This document shows, piece by piece, positions 1 through 6,309 of a DNA stretch of 14,291 bases. Numbering within the stretch: position 1 is the first letter of the stretch; every line of letters begins with the position of its first letter. The DNA is from an uncultured Brachyspira sp. (GTDB lineage Bacteria; Spirochaetota; Brachyspiria; Brachyspirales; Brachyspiraceae), in assembly GCF_934747485.1 (NCBI RefSeq), contig NZ_CAKVGN010000069.1:1-14291 (forward strand), written 5' to 3'. The position numbers were made by a program, and so were the translations under genes. Under the pieces are notes generated by a model that did no database searches, was not told the origin of the DNA, and saw only the letters and a list, made by a program, of their open reading frames with translations.

Positions 1-247
1 TTTAGTATATATTAAATAACTATAATTTATGTCTTTGTTTTTATTCAACTTTTTCCCGCCGCAAAAAGTTGCAAAAAGTGCAAATGCTATAGTTTTATAT
101 TTTGGAATATATAAAATAGTATTTATATTTTGTTATAAATAAAAAGCTATATTTTATAAAATGCAGTTCTTTTGGTTCTTTTATACCAATACCGAGTAGG
201 TGCCTATTGGCAAAAGAACTGGGGTCTGGGGCAAAGCCCCAGTTATC
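1..247 (+). repeat. Structured intergenic repeat, copy R1 (left end cut by window)
   Basis: Copy of the dispersed hairpin-rich family, in the orientation taken as forward. Hairpin B is CAACTTTTT (46-54), loop CCCGCCGC, AAAAAGTTG (63-71), a perfect 9-bp stem. The AT-rich stem C runs from CTATAG near 89 to AGCTATA near 146. Hairpin A can form as AGTTCTTTTG (165-174) with CAAAAGAACT (211-220), with an inner CCAATA/TATTGG pair (186-191, 205-210). Hairpin E is CTGGGGC (226-232), AAA, GCCCCAG (236-242), a perfect 7-bp stem. The copy fills all the space before the first gene; no separate promoter stands out here. The outer part resembles the outer ends of R3, R4 and R6. Confidence 0.85.
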
Positions 248-284
248 AAAATAAAGTAAAATAAATTAAAATTGAGTAATCATA

Positions 285-1184
285 GTGTTTTATATTTTTC
301 TTAGTTTGATTATTATTATAATGGCTATCCTTCTATGCTACGAAATAAAAATACACAACACTAAAAAAATAAATAATAATCTGCAAATAATGCTCGCGGT
401 TAAAACTTATGATAATGACTTAATTAACATAATAAAAGATGATGATGTTAAAGGAATAATCATTAATATACCTGACATTAATACAATTGAAAAACTAATA
501 AAAAATATAAAAGAAAATCTAAACAAAAAAATATTCATAGCATTAGATGAAGATTATAAGCCTACTCATAATTTATTTTTTGACCAGCACTTTAAGGTTT
601 ATCAAAGCTATATTGGTGAGAGGCAAAGCGAAACTTATGCATACAACATTGCCAAAAAAAGAGCATCTACTCTTAAATCTATGGGTGTTAATATGTTTTT
701 ATCTCCTGTAGTAAATACTCTCTGTAATGAAAAATCTCATCTAAAAGAGCATATCTTCAGCGGCGATAAACAAATTGCTTCAAAGTTAATATTTCAAACA
801 ATTAAGGCGTATAAAGACAGTGGCGTCCTCACCGCCGCAAAATATTTTCCAAAATACTATGATGATGAGTTATATATAAATGATAACATAAAAAATTTTG
901 AAATAGACTCTAAACAAACCTTTTTGTCGGCAATAGACAGCGACTTCTTTGTGATGAGCCATATTAAAAATGAAAAATTATACAGAGATTATCTTTTTAA
1001 TAGCCTTAACTTTAATGGTGTTGTAATGACAGATTATATTAATAAATACTCTCTTATAAATAATAATTTGCTTAATGTTATTGATTATAGGTTTTATAAG
1101 GCAAACAGAGAAAAGATAAAAAATATTAAAACAGAGGATAGTGAATTATGCGTAAAAATTTCAAAGTTGTTAAGGAAATTATAA
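285..1184 (+). CDS. Degenerate glycoside hydrolase 3 (NagZ-like) paralogue, probably inactive
   Basis: This 299-residue protein aligns by eye with the next gene product. SETYAYNIAKKRASTLKSMG (115-134) matches SSEYAYNIAYNKAKFLKEMG, and FNGVVMTDY (243-251) matches FNGVIITDD. The family's nucleophile Asp is kept (D250), but the acid/base loop KHFPGHGDTxxxSH has become KYFPKYYDDE (186-195), losing its His and Gly residues, and the substrate-site EEGG has become EDYK (89-92). A hydrophobic N-terminus (about 2-18) suggests a membrane anchor or uncleaved signal. The start is GTG with only a weak GAG site upstream; the in-frame ATG at 321 would cut into the hydrophobic stretch, so GTG is preferred. 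Its last 37 bases overlap the next gene. It may bind peptidoglycan sugars or act as a partner or regulator (inference), or be decaying. Confidence 0.8.
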   Translation: MFYIFLSLIIIIMAILLCYEIKIHNTKKINNNLQIMLAVKTYDNDLINIIKDDDVKGIIINIPDINTIEKLIKNIKENLNKKIFIALDEDYKPTHNLFFDQHFKVYQSYIGERQSETYAYNIAKKRASTLKSMGVNMFLSPVVNTLCNEKSHLKEHIFSGDKQIASKLIFQTIKAYKDSGVLTAAKYFPKYYDDELYINDNIKNFEIDSKQTFLSAIDSDFFVMSHIKNEKLYRDYLFNSLNFNGVVMTDYINKYSLINNNLLNVIDYRFYKANREKIKNIKTEDSELCVKISKLLRKL

Positions 1185-2233
1185 TTTTATTTAGTTTTTT
1201 AGTTGTTGTGTTAGTTGTTCATTCTTGCACCAAAAAAGACAGCATCACAGAAGATGAAAAATATATTTTGGAATTGAAAAAAAAATATTCTTATTTGTCT
1301 GATTATATAGATGAAGTTAATAATATGAGCATTGAAGAGAGGAGAGGGCTTCTTACTATGGTGGGCATCACAGACACTGTATTAAGCGAAGAGACCATAA
1401 AAACATTAAAAGATAATCATATTGCCGGCGTTATACTTTTTAATTACAACATAGCAGATGAGGAACAATTAAAAAAACTCACATCGGACTTGAAAAAATA
1501 TGTTAACAAGAATATGTTAATTTCTATAGACGAAGAAGGAGGCGAAGTCTTTAGAATACCTTTCGATAAATACAAAAACATTTCTCCAAAAATGATAGGC
1601 GACAGCAACAGCAGTGAATATGCCTACAACATAGCCTACAACAAAGCAAAGTTTCTAAAAGAAATGGGAATTAATATGATACTCTCTCCATTATGCGATG
1701 TGCCGAGCAATAAAGATTCTTATATATACAATAGAAGCTTTTCTACAAATATTGAAATAGTTTCAAAGATGGTGGAAGCTACAATAAAGGCTCAAAAAGA
1801 TGCAGGCATTATAAGTGTTGTTAAGCATTTTCCGGGTCATGGAGACACTTCCGTTAATTCTCATGATGAGTTTCCTGTGATAGACAAAACTTTAGAAGAA
1901 CTTAAAAATAAAGAATTAATACCGTTTCAAAAGGCTATAGATTTGGGAGCTGAGATGGTTTTGATTGCCCATATAAAAAACAAATATATAGATGATGAGC
2001 TTCCAGCAAGCATGTCAGAAAAATATAGAAAGATACTCGAAGAAGATATGGGTTTTAATGGCGTGATTATTACAGATGACCTTGTTATGACAGGCAAGAT
2101 TAAAAGCACTATCAATTATGGCATAAATCTTACAAGCAATATTTATAAGAATGTGAAAGATATGTTTAGAAATATAGAACCTGATATAATTTCATGTGCT
2201 AAGGTATTAAAGATAATGAGAGAAAATACCTAA
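1148..2233 (+). CDS. Glycoside hydrolase family 3 lipoprotein, beta-N-acetylhexosaminidase (NagZ) type
   Basis: The family hydrolyses beta-linked N-acetylglucosamine, typically in peptidoglycan recycling or turnover. The N-terminus is a lipoprotein signal, with positive residues, hydrophobic 11-24 and lipobox VHSC (C27). Family motifs in order are: SIDEEGGEVFR (126-136), the acid/base loop KHFPGHGDTSVNSH (226-239), AHIKN (274-278), and GFNGVIITDD (302-311) with D310 the expected nucleophile. The usual segment after the nucleophile, with an AGxD-type motif, is missing: only about 50 residues follow, so the barrel end looks shortened. AGAGG at 1133-1137 supports the ATG start. It overlaps the preceding degenerate paralogue by 37 bases, indicating translational coupling. 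As a lipoprotein it would act in the periplasm, unlike the cytoplasmic NagZ of E. coli. Activity is likely but uncertain because of the short C-terminus. Confidence 0.88.
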   Translation: MRKNFKVVKEIIILFSFLVVVLVVHSCTKKDSITEDEKYILELKKKYSYLSDYIDEVNNMSIEERRGLLTMVGITDTVLSEETIKTLKDNHIAGVILFNYNIADEEQLKKLTSDLKKYVNKNMLISIDEEGGEVFRIPFDKYKNISPKMIGDSNSSEYAYNIAYNKAKFLKEMGINMILSPLCDVPSNKDSYIYNRSFSTNIEIVSKMVEATIKAQKDAGIISVVKHFPGHGDTSVNSHDEFPVIDKTLEELKNKELIPFQKAIDLGAEMVLIAHIKNKYIDDELPASMSEKYRKILEEDMGFNGVIITDDLVMTGKIKSTINYGINLTSNIYKNVKDMFRNIEPDIISCAKVLKIMRENT

Positions 2234-2256
2234 CACATAAAATTATTATTTAATTA

Positions 2257-2553
2257 TTAATTAGCTTTTTTCTTTTTTCTGTTGCTGTTTGGATTTCTTT
2301 TGTAAGTGAGCGTAGAATCTAATCCTTTAGCAACAAACTCATTTATGATGTTTACTACGGTATGATATGTAACATTATATTGTTTGGCAATATCAGTATG
2401 TGTCAGGCCAGTATTTTTTTTCTCGTCCAAAGCCAATATAATATTTGCCCTCGATATCAACCTTTTAGATTTACCTTCGTTTTTGATAAAGTCTTTAATC
2501 TTTTGCTTTTCTTCATCTTTCAAAGATATCATGTGTTTAGTAGTTATACTCAT
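2257..2553 (-). CDS. Orphan N-terminal (helix-turn-helix) part of an IS630-type transposase
   Basis: These 98 residues match the N-terminal part of IS630-family transposases: a helical segment with RLISRANIILALDE (31-44), then the homeodomain-like helix-turn-helix LTHTDIAKQYNVTYHTVVNI (50-69) and FVAKGLDSTL. The DDE catalytic domain is absent: the ORF ends in a lysine run (93-96) and the convergent glycosidase gene finishes only 23 bp away. The end of the gene is A-rich (AAAAAAG, AAAAAAG), which in two-ORF IS630 elements could be a frameshift site, but no second ORF follows. A clear GGAGG (2562-2566, minus strand) sits 8 nt before the ATG, so it may still be expressed. It could be an IS remnant, or a domesticated DNA-binding protein that binds the repeats just upstream of it (inference). 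Confidence 0.75.
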   Translation of the reverse strand: MSITTKHMISLKDEEKQKIKDFIKNEGKSKRLISRANIILALDEKKNTGLTHTDIAKQYNVTYHTVVNIINEFVAKGLDSTLTYKRNPNSNRKKKKAN

Positions 2554-2568
2554 TTTTTAAACCTCCAA

Positions 2569-2600
2569 TTTTAATACTAAAAGAAATTTTAATACTAAAA
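2569..2600. repeat. 14-bp direct repeat upstream of the IS630-type fragment
   Basis: TTTTAATACTAAAA occurs exactly twice (2569-2582 and 2587-2600), with an 18-bp period, immediately upstream of the ribosome binding site of the minus-strand transposase fragment. It overlaps where a promoter would lie: on the minus strand a TTGTTT and a TAGTAT are separated by 18 bp. It could be an operator for the HTH protein, or part of a former IS end. Confidence 0.6.
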
Positions 2601-2620
2601 CAACTAATAAAGATATTATT

Positions 2621-2648
2621 TTAAGTTAAAAAAGATAATTTAACTTAA
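2621..2648. repeat. Perfect 10-bp inverted repeat
   Basis: TTAAGTTAAA (2621-2630), an 8-nt spacer, and TTTAACTTAA (2639-2648) form a perfect inverted repeat in the gap between the cyclodeaminase-family gene and the transposase fragment. It lacks GC pairs and a clean T-run, so it is a weak candidate for a terminator. A binding site or IS end remnant is equally possible. Confidence 0.55.
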
Positions 2649-2789
2649 GTCTATAACATAAAAACACAAAGAAAAATATAAAAATACCATTAATTCATAC
2701 CATATTTTAAGGGGAAATATAACATATTATAAAAAAATATCAATATGAAAAATAATTATGCAAAAAAATATATCGATGCTTATTCTATT

Positions 2790-3428
2790 TTATATGTCCA
2801 ATAATTCAAAATTTACCTCCTTATATGTTTTTTTCATACCCCTTAAATAATATAAACATATGTTTTTAGTATTATGTAAAAAGTTTTCATCATTTATAGA
2901 AGATAAATTTATATTAATATTTACTATAGAACATTTGCAAGCAGCATATAAAATTGTATACGCACATACTATATCGCTTATAACGCCCTCATTGCCATAT
3001 TTGTGAATTATCTCAAAATACTCTAATAAGTCATAACAGCTTTTAAGCGTTTGAAGCGGAGGCTCTAATGCTTTTTTTGCTGCTTCAGAAATAGCATTTT
3101 TTCTTATTTCTTTTTGTTCATCGGTGTCTTTAGGCAATTTGTATGCGTCCATAATTAATTGAAACATTTCAGCATCTTTATCTACAATTTCTATTAGCTT
3201 TGTTTTTATTTGTTTTATATTTTCTACAGCATTATTGAATGCAATTTGTTTTTCTTTATCTAATTCTTTAAACTTTTTTTTGTTTACGGTGAGATGAGCA
3301 ACCATTCCAGCCAAAGCACAAGCCAAGCTAGCGACAACAGCCGTAACGCTTCCGCCGCCCGGAGCAGGCAATGATGAATCTACATCATTAATATAATCTA
3401 ATAGAGTTTTGTTTATAAGCTTTTCCAT
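2790..3428 (-). CDS. Cyclodeaminase/cyclohydrolase family protein (FTCD C-terminal / FchA type)
   Basis: The 212-residue all-helical protein carries the family signature LPAPGGGSVTAVVASLACAL (20-39) followed by AGMVAHLT. It aligns with the cyclodeaminase domain of formiminotransferase-cyclodeaminase and with stand-alone methenyl-tetrahydrofolate cyclohydrolases (FchA), whose usual length is about 200-210 residues. The family reaction is release of ammonia from formimino-THF, or hydrolysis of 5,10-methenyl-THF, in the cytoplasm. No formiminotransferase or histidine-degradation gene is nearby, so an FchA-like or unknown role is as likely as cyclodeaminase. AAGGAG lies 11 nt upstream of the ATG, and a near-consensus promoter lies about 70 bp upstream. 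Monocistronic: repeat R2 separates it from the next minus-strand gene. Family assignment is firm; the exact substrate is not. Confidence 0.88.
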   Translation of the reverse strand: MEKLINKTLLDYINDVDSSLPAPGGGSVTAVVASLACALAGMVAHLTVNKKKFKELDKEKQIAFNNAVENIKQIKTKLIEIVDKDAEMFQLIMDAYKLPKDTDEQKEIRKNAISEAAKKALEPPLQTLKSCYDLLEYFEIIHKYGNEGVISDIVCAYTILYAACKCSIVNININLSSINDENFLHNTKNICLYYLRGMKKTYKEVNFELLDI

Positions 3429-3498
3429 TTTTCAAAAATCTCCTTAAAGTTTTTTAATGTTTTTTTTTGTGATGCATTAATAATTTATTTGAGAGTTT

Positions 3499-3527
3499 AA
3501 TATACTAATAAATTGATATTTTGTCAA
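3499..3527 (-). promoter_or_regulatory. Sigma-70-type promoter for the cyclodeaminase-family gene
   Basis: On the minus strand TTGACA (3522-3527) is followed by a 17-bp spacer and TATATT (3499-3504). This is a consensus -35 and a one-mismatch -10, about 70 bp upstream of the ATG at 3428. It lies just downstream of R2 in the reading direction, so the repeat itself is outside the expected transcript. Confidence 0.75.
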
Positions 3528-3549
3528 AATTTGTTTTTTAAAATTTATG

Positions 3550-3824
3550 TATTTGTGGTGGCTTTGCCCCCACGCCCCCACTTCTTTTGGTGACCCAAAG
3601 AAGCAAAAAGACTGCATTTAATGGAGTATAGCTTTTTATGTATATCAAAATATAGCCATTGTTTTATATATTCCAAAATATAAAGCTATAACATTTGTAC
3701 TTTTTGCAACTTTTTGCTACGGGAAAAAGTTGAATAAAAATAAGAATATAAATTATAGCTTTTATGCATATACAAAATATAAATATTATTTTATATATTC
3801 CAAAAGTATAAACCTAAAACATTA
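3550..3824 (-). repeat. Structured intergenic repeat, copy R2, with an extra partial inner segment
   Basis: Reverse orientation on the plus strand. Hairpin E is GTGGTGGC-TTT-GCCCCCAC (3555-3573, one mismatch). Hairpin A is CTTCTTTTGG (3581-3590), TGA, CCCAAAGAAG (3594-3603). Stem C is TATAGCTTT (3627-3635) with AAAGCTATA (3682-3690), perfect. Hairpin B is CAACTTTTT (3707-3715) with AAAAAGTTG (3724-3732). After B, the inner AT segment is present a second time (about 3756-3820, again ending in TATATATTCCAAAA), so the copy is a composite. It directly abuts the 3' end of the winged-helix gene and lies upstream of the cyclodeaminase-family gene, co-oriented with both. Confidence 0.85.
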
Positions 3825-4916
3825 TCACTTCCTCTTTAAGTGCTTAAACTGCTCTTTTGTTGCTTCTATCACCTCTTCTAATGTCATGCTGTCTCTGCCT
3901 AACGCCCTCTCTAATTCATCCATCTTTTTACTCTCTTCAAGCAATGCTTTTTCTCGCTCCCTTTTTTGTTTTTGTAATTTCCTTGCTCTTTCTAATAATT
4001 GCTCTTCTGTGTAATGGGGCTTTATGACTTTTTCTTTGTCTCCCTCTCTTAAATAGATTTTTAAAAAACTTAAAAAATCAAGCCATAATGTTGGTATGTT
4101 GTTTTTCTCTTTTGCCTTTAATTTGGCATATTTAATACATTCCCTCCAATCAAACTTTCTTTCGTTAAAAAGCTTTAATAATAACTCTTGTTTTTCTTTG
4201 CTCTTAAAACCATATAACTCAGAGATTTTTGAAGCGTTGTTGTAGGTGAAACTATTAAACACTTGGCATAATTCTAATACAAAAGAATCAAACTCTGAGA
4301 GAAGAAAATTACTATTAGTTATATTATTATTTTTATTATTAATTATATTATTATCTTTAACTTTTTCTTTAATACCCTCAAAACAATTTTGATTATGCTC
4401 TTTTATATTATTTGATAAATCTGTATCATCATTTAATTTAATTCTATTAGCTAATTTTATTTTTGCTAATGAGAAAGCATCATCGTTTTTATTGGTATTG
4501 TTATTTTTATTAATGCTTTCATTTTCTTTATACTCTTCGATGTTTGTATTAATTTCTTTATTTTTTAATTCTTCATTGTTTTTTATTTCTTCATTGTTTT
4601 TTATTTCTTCATTTTCTAATTTTTTATTTTCAAGATTATTTATATATATCTTTCTCTTGTCTACATTCTTCTCTTTTATATCATAAACCACCCTTATATA
4701 ATTATGTTCCTTTAACTCTGATATGCATCTCGATATGCTTACATTGCTCATAGAATACAAATTGGCAAGATATGCGTTTGTGGCAAAGCAGTATCCTTTT
4801 TCATTGGTGAGGGCTGTAATTTCACCGTATATTAATCTTGTGAGGGGGCTTAGCCTTTTGTCGTATCTAACATTTGCGGGTATTATGGCGTAATAGTTTT
4901 TTTTGTCTTTATTCAT
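3825..4916 (-). CDS. Winged-helix DNA-binding protein with Asn-rich linker, replication-initiator-like
   Basis: A 363-residue protein. Residues about 8-92 form a helix-turn-helix/winged-helix domain of the kind seen in phage and plasmid replication proteins (HTH_36 / DnaD-like N-termini): YYAIIPANVRYDKRLSPLTR (8-27), then FATNAYLANLYSMSNVSISR (44-63) and a wing ending KRKIYI. A low-complexity Glu/Lys/Asn linker follows (about 97-205, with near-exact NNEEIK repeats and an Asn-rich run). A C-terminal helical domain contains FDWRECIKYAKLKAKEKN, and the last segment is a charged coiled-coil-like tail. The ATG at 4916 is chosen because AGGTGG (4925-4930, minus strand) lies 8 nt before it; a GTG at 4928 would overlap that site. 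No phage or plasmid genes surround it, so its target is unknown. It may be a chromosomal replication or segregation helper, or an integrated-element relic. Confidence 0.7.
   Translation of the reverse strand: MNKDKKNYYAIIPANVRYDKRLSPLTRLIYGEITALTNEKGYCFATNAYLANLYSMSNVSISRCISELKEHNYIRVVYDIKEKNVDKRKIYINNLENKKLENEEIKNNEEIKNNEELKNKEINTNIEEYKENESINKNNNTNKNDDAFSLAKIKLANRIKLNDDTDLSNNIKEHNQNCFEGIKEKVKDNNIINNKNNNITNSNFLLSEFDSFVLELCQVFNSFTYNNASKISELYGFKSKEKQELLLKLFNERKFDWRECIKYAKLKAKEKNNIPTLWLDFLSFLKIYLREGDKEKVIKPHYTEEQLLERARKLQKQKREREKALLEESKKMDELERALGRDSMTLEEVIEATKEQFKHLKRK
4569..4613. repeat. 18-bp tandem repeat inside the winged-helix gene
   Basis: TTCTTCATTGTTTTTTAT occurs twice without a gap (4569-4586, 4587-4604), followed by a partial third copy (4605-4613). 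It encodes a near-identical six-residue repeat (NNEEIK type) in the linker. In-frame slippage would change the linker length by six residues per unit. Confidence 0.8.
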
Positions 4917-5141
4917 TATAAAAACCACCTATTAATATTTTTATTTATACTAAATTCAATTTTTATAATGTTTTATAAGGTTAATTTTTGGGTTTTTATG
5001 ATTTTTTGTAAATTTTTTTCTAATTTTTTATAATTTTTCTTATAATTAATATGATTTTATTACGATTTTTAATTGTTAAGTATAAAAAGTATAGTTTATA
5101 GAGCAAACTGTAAAAAAGCAGTAAAAAAATGTAAATAAATA

Positions 5142-5170
5142 TTGACATTTCTTGAGATTTTTTGTATATT
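5142..5170 (+). promoter_or_regulatory. Sigma-70-type promoter for the PepSY-like gene
   Basis: TTGACA (5142-5147), a 17-bp spacer and TATATT (5165-5170). The predicted transcription start is near 5177, just before GGGAG (5178-5182), giving a very short leader. The divergent 4917-5192 gap also has to hold the promoter of the winged-helix gene on the minus strand, for which I see no comparably strong match. Confidence 0.75.
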
Positions 5171-5192
5171 ATAGCTAGGGAGTTTATTATTG

Positions 5193-5627
5193 ATGGCTAA
5201 AAAAAGATATTCACTTCTAATAATAGTTTTTGTAATGCTGTCTTCTGTATTATTTGCCGATGATTGGATGGTTCCTGCTTCTGCATTGCCAAAAAAAGCA
5301 CAGGACTTTATTGCTTCAGCATATCCGGATGCTGCAATATGGAAGGTAGAGCTAGATGACGGAAAGTTTGAGGTGGATTTATCTAATGGGGTTTCTATAG
5401 ACTTTTTTATGAACGGCGATTGGAAGAGCATTGACGGTGAATATATGGGTGTTCCTAAAAGCGTGCTTCCTGCTAATATAGCAAATGTTGTTGAAAAGAC
5501 CTATCCTTCATCTATAATCATAGAAATAGAGAAGGAGTGGGGCAATTATAAAGTAAAACTCAATAATATGATGGAATTATACATTTCAGCCGATGGTCAA
5601 TTAATGGGTCAGAAATTTGACGACTAA
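5193..5627 (+). CDS. Exported PepSY-like (BLIP-like fold) protein with two internal repeats
   Basis: A 144-residue protein with a signal peptide (positive MAKKRYS, hydrophobic 8-20, probable cleavage after VLFA at 22). The mature part consists of two PepSY-like units (about 27-82 and 87-140). Each begins VPxSxLP, has an aromatic-Pro YP followed by an alternating strand pattern, then [FY]xVxLxN, and ends near a Gly turn (DG). Proteins of this PepSY-like family are small periplasmic or surface proteins, often of unknown function; some folds inhibit proteases or beta-lactamases. The ATG is preferred to the TTG three bases earlier; GGGAG lies 10 nt upstream. It is monocistronic behind its own near-consensus promoter and is followed by two repeat copies. 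Specific target unknown. Confidence 0.8.
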   Translation: MAKKRYSLLIIVFVMLSSVLFADDWMVPASALPKKAQDFIASAYPDAAIWKVELDDGKFEVDLSNGVSIDFFMNGDWKSIDGEYMGVPKSVLPANIANVVEKTYPSSIIIEIEKEWGNYKVKLNNMMELYISADGQLMGQKFDD

Positions 5628-5679
5628 AAAAATTAAATAAGTGTAATGTTTTAATTCTGTATATATAAATAAAATATAA

Positions 5680-5990
5680 AATTTTAGTATCTATTTAATT
5701 AAATATAATTTATATTTTTTTATTCAACTTTTTCCCTCCTTAGCTTTGCGGACTTCGTCAAAGTTTTTACCCTACGGGCACGCTTCGCGAAAACGCAAGT
5801 GCTATAACTTTAGCTTTTTTGAATATATAAAAATAAAATAATATATATATATTGTATATGCATAAAAGCTATAATTTATTGAATGCAGTTCTTTTGGTTC
5901 TTTTATACCAATACCGAGTAGGTGCCTATCGGCAAAAGAACTGGGGTGCTACCCTAAGGGCACGCTTCGCAGGGGGCAAAGCCCTGCAAA
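5680..5990 (+). repeat. Structured intergenic repeat, copy R3, with GC-rich mini-modules
   Basis: Forward orientation. The outer AT part (TTTTAGTAT...) begins near 5682. Hairpin B keeps CAACTTTTT (5725-5733), but its loop and right arm are replaced by GC-rich segments (TTTGCGGACTTCGTCAAAG, and ACCCTACGGGCACGCTTCGC at 5769-5788). Stem C, hairpin A (AGTTCTTTTG...CAAAAGAACT) and its inner CCAATA..TATCGG pair are present. Another 20-bp module, ACCCTAAGGGCACGCTTCGC (5951-5970), sits between A and hairpin E (GCAGGG 5969-5974 with CCCTGC 5982-5987). R3 and R4 are in tandem in the gap between the PepSY-like gene and folC; I see no gene in this gap. Confidence 0.8.
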
Positions 5991-6008
5991 ATAAAAATAC
6001 TTTTAAAA

Positions 6009-6245
6009 GCTTAAAAATTTTTAGTATGTAGTTAAATAACTATATTTTGTTATGTAATTTTTTTCAACTTTTTCCCGCCGCAAAAAGTTGCAAAAAGTGC
6101 AAATGTTTTTTACTTTATATGTATGAATATCTATGAAATATAAAATAATATTTTTTATTTATACCTAAAGGTTGATTGAATTAAATGCAGTTCTTCGCGA
6201 AGCGTATCCGAAAGGTAAAGCTCGCAAGTAAGGCTCGCAGTTGAC
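6009..6245 (+). repeat. Structured intergenic repeat, copy R4, with degenerate hairpin A
   Basis: Forward orientation, in tandem with R3. Hairpin D (TAGTTAAATAACTA, about 6028-6041) and hairpin B (CAACTTTTTCCCGCCGC...AAAAAGTTG, 6064-6089) are intact. In hairpin A the left arm TGCAGTTCTT is followed by a GC-rich segment, GCGAAGCGTATCCGAAAGGT (6197-6216), related to the 20-bp module in R3 but inverted relative to it. The normal right arm and hairpin E are lost. The right edge overlaps the -35 box of folC. Confidence 0.75.
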
Positions 6246-6269
6246 AAACTTCAATTTTTTCAGTATATA
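6241..6269 (+). promoter_or_regulatory. Sigma-70-type promoter for folC
   Basis: TTGACA (6241-6246), a 17-bp spacer and TATATA (6264-6269), with an expected start near 6276 and a leader of about 34 nt. The -35 lies at the very edge of repeat copy R4, where the normal right arm of hairpin A and hairpin E are missing. Confidence 0.65.
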
Positions 6270-6309
6270 TATATAGCATATTTTTATCACAAAAACGGAA
6301 AACTTCAAT

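Noticed and set aside
226..242. Hairpin E of R1 as an intrinsic terminator
   Set aside because: A strong stem, but not followed by a T-run on either strand, and it lies upstream of a gene in the same direction; recorded as part of the repeat.
3730..4014. Plus-strand frame of 94 codons
   Set aside because: Runs from repeat R2 into the antisense of the winged-helix gene; low-complexity composition.
5096..5431. Minus-strand frame of 111 codons over the PepSY-like gene
   Set aside because: Antisense shadow of the PepSY-like gene, which has a signal peptide, ribosome binding site and promoter.
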